Below, piece after piece: positions 58,600 to 64,000 of a DNA stretch of 64,000 bases (position 1 is the first letter of the stretch; the number at the start of each line of letters is the position of its first letter). The translations under genes were made by a program, and so were the position numbers. Source of the stretch: Gnetum montanum. Lineage: Eukaryota > Streptophyta > Gnetopsida > Gnetales > Gnetaceae. The stretch is from NCBI GenBank assembly GCA_015680685.1, contig MNCI01001365.1:87032-151031 (forward strand). Direction: 5' to 3'. A model generated the notes under the pieces. It made no database searches. It saw nothing but the letters and a program-made list of their open reading frames with translations, and was not told the origin of the DNA.

Positions 58600-60883
58600 T
58601 CGGTGTGAGAGTTACGGATGGATTCGAAGGATGGTATGTTTGTGGGTTATGTCCCCTAGGAGAAGGAGTTCTAAAATACTCACGAGCTTGGTAGTGATGT
58701 TGTGGTGTAACATAACCAACAGAGTCACATGGAGAGATTGGATGCTACACGTAGTAGCAATATGGGTCTGGTTGCCGGTAGGGGTATTGTTGCCTTGGTG
58801 GTGGCATCCCCCATGACTGTGGGTATTGCCACTATTGATGTTGCTCAATGGGTTGTGGTGGAGTTCCACTTGGATAATACGTTGAAGGTTGGTGGAACTG
58901 CCTTGGGTTACCTTGGAGATAAGGTAACCGTTGGGGTGCTTGCCATTTACTAAATCGTGGGTTGAGTGCATACATCCCAGACTCTTGTAGATGTGAGATT
59001 ACTGGGCAACATCCCTTAGGATGGTCGTATTGGCATATCTCACATCCACCATCATTGTCTGTGTCTGAATCCACACCCTCTTCGGTGATGGCCATTTTAC
59101 CCTTACCCTTGTTACGTGCATTGTTTGCTTCTCTCTTTTTCTTTTTATCATGCTCACTACCTTGCTCTCTAGACTCCTCCACAATTTTAAGAATAGTTTC
59201 AAATCTACTATCTAGGGAGTCCCACATTTGGTCTACCTTTGCCGATACTTCGGTTGTTAACATTTGGAGTGGCAAAGTTTTTCTATTCACCATCTCTTCG
59301 AGTGGTGACTCTTCTTCCTCCTCATAGAATCTCACTTCCCTTTTTCAGAGGGAAGGATCTCGGTTGTATTCTTTTGCACTTTCTCTGTTCTGTAGCTCAC
59401 CTTCTTCTTTAGCTACTTGCTCTAGCAATCTATGGATTTGATGAGCCCTAAGCTCCAATAACCTTCCTTGGGCATATGTCCCAAGGGCTCTTCTTATTTC
59501 ATGCCTATGTCCATCTACGAGATGGTGTAGTTGATCCCGCTGCGAATAACCATGGCCAAGGAAACGATGTAACAATGCGTAATAGCGGCCCATAGCAGCA
59601 TCCAAGGGTTCATGATTTTTTTGCTTCCATCCTTGGATTTGCTTTTGTAGGTTAGACACTCAGGAGTACATTTGGTACTTATCATTAAACAGTTCTAACA
59701 TTGTACTCCACCTCCGAATGGATTCTAGTTCTAAGGACTGATACCAGCTTTCAGCTTCTTTCACTAGTGTCCTTGGGAACAACTTCAGTTTTTGCCATTC
59801 ATTTTCTATGTTTTGCAAGGCACATGCATCATGGAATGCTTGTAAATGGTTTTGAGGATCAGCATTGTATCCCCCTTCAAATCATGGGATGTTATTCATG
59901 TCTAACCTCTTGATCCTACTATATTTTTGGTGCCTTGTGGAAACTCTTATGGCCTCCGTTATATCTAACATGCTTCTAGTTGTGAGTAGGGGTTCTTCGT
60001 GGTCATCTTGTTCATAGCATCTATGGTGTCTATGCGGTTCCCTACTCTCCCTTCTTCCATGCCTCGATTCCTTAGAGTGCCCTCATCCTCGTTCTCGACT
60101 GTCTTGTAAATGCTTTTCACTCTGTTTACCTTTATCCTCATGGTTGGTTTCCTTATGACTATGACCGGATACCGAAGGAGAGGGTGAATGTGACCATGAA
60201 GGTGAAGAAGAAGGAGAACCATCGCCATGATGGTGTTTTCTACCTTCTCTTCTATGGTCTCGGCCACGATCGTGATGACAATCAGAACATCCACCCTTAT
60301 TGTGTGTTTGTGTTCCTTCTTTGAACACTTCGTGTTCATGGGTATTAGAACTGGGGTTGTGAATCATGGAGTGTAGGTTCAGATACATCACCTCCTGACC
60401 ATCGTTAGGAGGAGGAACATCATTTGGTAGGGAACTTGTTGAAGTAGGTTCACCACCCCCAATTTCCCTTAAGACATGCGGAGCGTTATGAGGCCATTTA
60501 CCCTTTGAGGATGTATAGTGACTCTCCTATTGCAAGTTCCTTTGATGTTGTGCTTTTGTGGTATGGTAGTCCCTTGTGTCATGATCGCATGTAACATATT
60601 CCACGTACAAAAATGACATGCCTATTTGTGAAAGAGCACGAAGGAGCATGTTGGGGATTGATTAGTTTGTAGGCAACACTATGTTACCTTCCAAGTCTCT
60701 ACAACACAGTTGTTCATCTTGATGGAGAATAAAGGTAAAGTCGGGTATGTACTCATCGTGACGAGTATAGACCACACGAAATTGTTGAAGAACTGGTGGA
60801 TCTTGGTTATGTGTGTTATGCCGCCGACTGTCTCTTGTGTTAGTCCTAGGTGGTGAAGTGCTCATGTGCGAAGAAGAAGACAT
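58600..60883 (-). pseudogene. E6 gag
   Basis: The start MSSSSHMSTSPPRTN parallels E2 and E7. Segments: VVYTRHDEYIPDFTFILHQD; an Arg/Ser/His-rich hydrophilic region (60340-60080); the capsid, with DPQNHLQAFHDACALQNIEN, LFPRTLVKEAESWYQSLELE and RRWSTMLELFNDKYQMYS; a helical region rich in Arg/Gln/Leu (open 59659-59345, LDAAMGRYYALLHRFLGHGY); and an acidic/basic segment with CEICQYDHPKGCCPVISHLQ, a non-canonical C-x2-C-x3-H-x3-C cluster. A Pro/Gln/Tyr-rich tail follows. There are several stops and frame changes, but this is the best gag copy in the window. Confidence 0.88.
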
Positions 60884-61009
60884 TTTCGTCTTGTTCGGTG
60901 TGTGATTTACCATTCTCTTATCTTTGCTTGATTAATCCTAAGGGATCATTCTAGCATCCCAACGATATGAATGATTTCCTATGTTCTACATAGTGCACAA
61001 ACAACTAAG

Positions 61010-61027
61010 TCCCCAGCAATTGCGCCA
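61010..61027 (-). promoter_or_regulatory. E6 primer binding site (tRNA-Asp type)
   Basis: On the minus strand TGGCGCAATTGCTGGGGA, one base after the 5' LTR. It differs from the tRNA-Asp complement TGGCGCCGTTGCCGGGGA at three positions. Confidence 0.85.
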
Positions 61028-61028
61028 A

Positions 61029-61833
61029 TGATGAGTGGTGAGGTACCCCTACACTCAACCATACGAATATGAGCATTTCACATGCAATCCGGTCGAACTC
61101 CAAGGACTAAGTGCTTATGCGCCTTAATGGAACACTTAAGGTTAATCAATCGCTATCTTCCCAAACTTACTTGTATTGTCATGGTGGTATGGTTAAGCAA
61201 GCTTAAAGTATATGATTTTTATGACTTTTATCTTTTTAATGTCTTATGCTAATAGGGGAAGGTGAAGAGAACTAAGTGACTAGCTTACGTTAACTATTCA
61301 CTAACTAAGTTCTAATTGTTCCTAACACCAGTATCCGTTCCCACTTGCTGCACACATCTTGAAACAGTGTAACGCTGCTGGGATTACCAAACGCTAATCG
61401 TTACTGGGTTACCAAGCGCTGCACACATGCTCGAAGTGGTCATACTGAGTGTACTTAACTAGGAGAGTCAAGGGTTGAGAGAGAGATTAATTAACTAGGA
61501 AATAATTTAAATATTCAACAATAATTAATTACTATTTAGCTTAATCTGTATGCTGCAAGGTTTATCATAAATTTCATCTTTATTGCCATATACAAATGTG
61601 TGCTTAGGTACAAATTGCTTGAATAAAGATCCGTTCACTCTATGACTCCTATTGTAGGCACACAGGAATTATTCTAACTCTGGAATGGTAAAATTGCAAG
61701 AGTTTAGCTAAGGGTCTAAGTCTAACTATCTTGAACAAGGGAAGCTGCCTCTTATTTATAGAAGATGAGGCAGGACATGATATCACGTGGCGGATGCGAT
61801 ATCGCGTGGCGGATGCGATATCGTAGCTCATCA
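61029..61833 (-). repeat. E6 5' LTR
   Basis: 805 bp on the minus strand, TGATGAGCTACGATATCGCA to CACTCATCA. U3 has two GCGATATCGCATCCGCCACG units in tandem. TATA box TCTATAAATAAGAGG near 61765. Confidence 0.93.
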
Positions 61834-61838
61834 CTAAT

Positions 61839-62192
61839 GATGGTGTAAAAAAAATAAGTAAAGATGAACAATATATAAAACAAAAATGTGTAAAAAAAAG
61901 GCAAAGGAACTGAGGGCTTAGAATGGTTAGCATTGGTGGCCATCTCCCCCATGACTGAATTGGAAGGAGGAGATCCAAAATATTGAGAAAGGTTGTCCAC
62001 CAACAGAGGTAGTATTAGTACTGACTATTTTAGGCTCATGGAAGGGTTTGGTTTGCTGGATGTTGAACAATAACTTCTTATTCAGGCATTCAGGTTTGTA
62101 GATCATCATGGCCCTTGAAGGAAACTTTTTATGAATGATATAAGGTCCTTCCCATAGAGTTTGAAATTTATTTTGTTGTGGTACATGTGTGG
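61839..62192 (-). pseudogene. E5 integrase C-terminal end
   Basis: The minus-strand frame reads THVPQQNKFQTLWEGPYIIH, KKFPSRAMMIYKPECLNKK and QQTKPFHEPK, matching the integrase C-terminus of E1 and E2. It ends in the post-pol ISSFQFSHGGDGHQC stretch also seen at the ends of E2 and E6. It is truncated upstream by the E7 LTR (62193). No stop occurs within this stretch, so it is less decayed than E2. Confidence 0.85.
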
Positions 62193-63174
62193 TGATGAGA
62201 CGTAATTCGCATGAGCCGCGATATCGCATCGTCCCCTGCGATGTCACGTACGCGATATCGCATCGTCCCTTGCGATGTCACGTACGCGATATCGCGGTCC
62301 GCCGCCAAATCTATAAATAAGAGGTAGCACTCCCCTTATTTCCCATCCTAGGCTAGAAGTAGGGAAACTCTGGTAGATTGATCACTCCAGAGATAGAATA
62401 TTTTCCATGTGCCCGTAGTAGGAGTCCCCAAGTGAACGGATCTTTATTCGAGCAGCTTTGTACCTGAACGCAAGTTGTGTACGGCAATAAAGACGAGCTT
62501 TATGGATAAACCTTGTAGTGCATGGAATAGGATTTATTACTTGTTATTTCTTACCTATTATTTATTACCTTGCATTAGCACGGCATGAGTACGACTTGAT
62601 TACGAGCATTTACGAATGTGTACGGCTAATCAAGGAATCGGCTGCTCATTGCGATTAGATTCTCTCACCCTCAACTCCTAGAACATGAGATAAGTATGAC
62701 TTGGTTATGAGCATTCAAGGATGTGTACGGATAGCCAAGGAAGGGATGCTTATCATGTTTAGGCTAGTTAAGTGGCTCAGTACGACCACTTTGAGCATGT
62801 GCGTTACGCTTGGTGATCCCAGTAATGATTAGCGTTTAGTAACCGTGGTTGCATAGTTCAGGGTGTGTACGGTAAGTGGGAACGAATGCTGATGCTAGTT
62901 AATTTAGACTTAGTCATTAGTTAGAGTTAGTACTTAGTTTCTCAACCCTTCACTCTTTAGCATAGAAGACATAAAACATAAAAGATATAAAAATCATATA
63001 CCTCGGACTTACTTAACCATACACTGTGATAAACACAAGTTTGGGAAGACAACGAATGATTAACCCCAAGTGTTCCATGAGGTGTGTAGGCATTTAGTCT
63101 GTAGAGTTCAACTAGATCGCGCGTGCTACGCTTGTTTCATATGGTTGAGTGTAGGGGTACCTCGCCACTCATCA
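62193..63174 (+). repeat. E7 5' LTR
   Basis: 982 bp, TGATGAGACGTAATTCGCAT to CGCCACTCATCA. U3 carries a 34-bp tandem repeat (62220-62290, CGATATCGCATCGTCCC... twice, then CGATATCGCGG). TATA box ATCTATAAATAAGAGG near 62312. The GC-rich U3 is the least mutated LTR seen here. Confidence 0.92.
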
Positions 63175-63175
63175 T

Positions 63176-63193
63176 TGGCACCGTTGCCGGGGA
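63176..63193 (+). promoter_or_regulatory. E7 primer binding site (tRNA-Asp)
   Basis: TGGCACCGTTGCCGGGGA: one transition from the exact complement of the tRNA-Asp 3' end. The clearest primer site in the window. Confidence 0.9.
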
Positions 63194-63317
63194 CTAAGTG
63201 TTTGTGTGCCGAATAGAACATAAAGGATATCACTCACATCGTTGTGAGCCTTAACAGACCTTTGGGTTAATCAAAAGAAAAAATTTTATTTAACGGTGAA
63301 TTAGCACATCAATAAAA

Positions 63318-64000
63318 ATGCCTTCTTCTCATAAGAGCAACTCACCACCTAAGGACCATACTAGAGACAGTTGGCAACATAAAACACATAGCCGAAATCA
63401 GCCAAGTCCTAAACAATACAAGATAGTTTATACTCATCCCGATGAGTATATTTCAGAATTCACCTTTATCCTCCATCAAGACAAATAGTTGTGATGGAGA
63501 GATTTGCAAGGTAACATTGTGTTACCCCTAGATCGATTAGTCTCTTGCATGCTTTTCCTTGCCTTGGCACAGATAGGCATAATTGAATTATATGCTGAAT
63601 ACGTTGCAGAAGATTTTGACATGAGGGATTATTCTCCCACAGATGCCCAACGTATGAGGGACTTAAGGCAGGAGAGTCAACATACTTTTCTGAAGGGTAA
63701 AGCCCTGCACATCCTTAGCGAAATAGGAGATGAGGAACCCCTTATCACGGGTTTTTTAATAAATGATGTTTCCCCTCCTAATGATGGTGAGGAGGTTGGG
63801 TATCAGAATCTACGATCAACGATACATAACCATGGTTCTGATGCCCGTGAACACCAACTATTCACAGAGGGAATAACCACTCATGCTAAGGATGAGCACT
63901 TAGATCGTCACCACGATCGAGGCCTTAGTAGCTGAAGAGAAGGCAAGAAACATCGTCATGGCAATGGTTCCCCTTCTTCTTCTTCTTCATCCCATCACTC
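63318..64000 (+). pseudogene. E7 gag N-terminal part
   Basis: The ATG at 63318 opens MPSSHKSNSPPKDHTRDSW and IVYTHPDEYISEFTFILHQD, then two stops (TAG, TGA) within LHQDK*L*WRDLQGN. The frame reopens with LPLDRLVSCMLFLALAQIGI and YSPTDAQRMRDLRQESQHTF (open to 63935), followed by another TGA before a Lys/His/Ser-rich region. It is collinear with the E6 gag start. Despite a fresh-looking LTR, three stops in the first 200 codons show that this copy cannot make Gag. Confidence 0.88.

Larger units (their letters stand above)
54695..61838 (-). mobile_element. E6: Ty3/gypsy derivative lacking RT, RNase H and integrase
   Basis: The element proper is 54700-61833 on the minus strand, inserted in the E5 spacer. 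The flanks are ATTAG (61834-61838) and ATTTG (54695-54699), a 5-bp target duplication with one mismatch. Order: 5' LTR (61833-61029), primer site, gag, protease, then directly the short post-integrase tail, the spacer with hairpin, and the 3' LTR. Compared with E2 about 2.7 kb of pol is absent. It would depend on other copies for replication. Confidence 0.88.
52051..62192 (-). mobile_element. E5: 3' half of a Ty3/gypsy element, interrupted by E6 and cut by E7
   Basis: On the minus strand E5 consists of the integrase C-terminal end (62192-61839), the beginning of its spacer, then a 7.1 kb insertion (E6), the remaining spacer (54694-52896), and its 3' LTR (52895-52051). Removing E6 restores a continuous spacer collinear with that of E6 itself. 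Its upstream part is cut at 62192/62193 by E7. No accessory frame lies between spacer and LTR. Confidence 0.82.
62193..64000 (+). mobile_element. E7: 5' end of a Ty3/gypsy element, continues past the window
   Basis: LTR, primer site and gag N-terminus on the plus strand, inserted head-to-head into the integrase gene of E5. The remaining element lies beyond 64000, so the target duplication (5' side TGTGG, 62188-62192) cannot be tested. Confidence 0.9.

Noticed and set aside
57744-59327. Plus-strand frames of up to 132 codons over E6 gag-protease
   Set aside because: Antisense shadows of the minus-strand gag and protease frames.

Overview
The window is nuclear DNA of a vascular land plant. It is AT-rich and dominated by transposable elements. 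The only gene that looks functional is a class I (RPD3-type) histone deacetylase on the minus strand, closest to plant HDA6. Its six exons (8595-15648) add up to 474 codons with consistent splice phases. The last exon lies beyond a 4.35 kb intron that carries a decayed LINE. Large introns and stacked LTR elements would fit a gymnosperm, fern or large-genome angiosperm; the sequence does not decide between these.

Layout. 1-1344: remnants of an LTR-element gag and two direct copies of a PIF1/Helitron-like helicase C-terminus. 1345-2203: assembly gap. 2204-8594: intergenic DNA with a LINE fragment and SINE-like pieces. 8595-15648: the HDAC gene. 15649-17348: its upstream region, an inverted pair of tRNA-derived SINE-like copies and a Ty3/gypsy RT fragment. 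17349-26077 (E1) and 26456-36260 (E2): two plus-strand Ty3/gypsy elements with perfect 5-bp target duplications. About 36300-45700 (E3): an old, badly decayed minus-strand Ty3-like element with an unusual domain order. 45700-48000: unrecognised decayed coding DNA. 48001-62192: a minus-strand nest of E4, E5 and E6. 62193-64000 (E7): the start of a plus-strand element that runs off the window.

E1, E2 and E4-E7 form one lineage. They share LTRs bounded by TGATGA...TCATCA and related gag, protease and integrase sequences. Where a primer binding site survives (E2, E6, E7) it matches the 3' end of tRNA-Asp, as in the Athila/Tat group. A 1-2 kb spacer between integrase and the 3' LTR contains a hairpin, sometimes in tandem, whose stem changes by compensatory substitutions.

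E1 and E4 also carry a roughly 950-codon accessory reading frame between pol and the 3' LTR (an env-like position). It has a conserved N-terminal domain, a coiled-coil-rich middle and a conserved C-terminus. In E1 it is preceded by a promoter-like block resembling the element's own LTR U3, and in both elements its ATG directly follows a splice-acceptor-like sequence. All these element genes carry stops or frameshifts, so they are relics; active relatives elsewhere in the genome are an inference. The hairpin, the accessory frame and the PR-RNase H-RT order of E3 are the most novel-looking observations.
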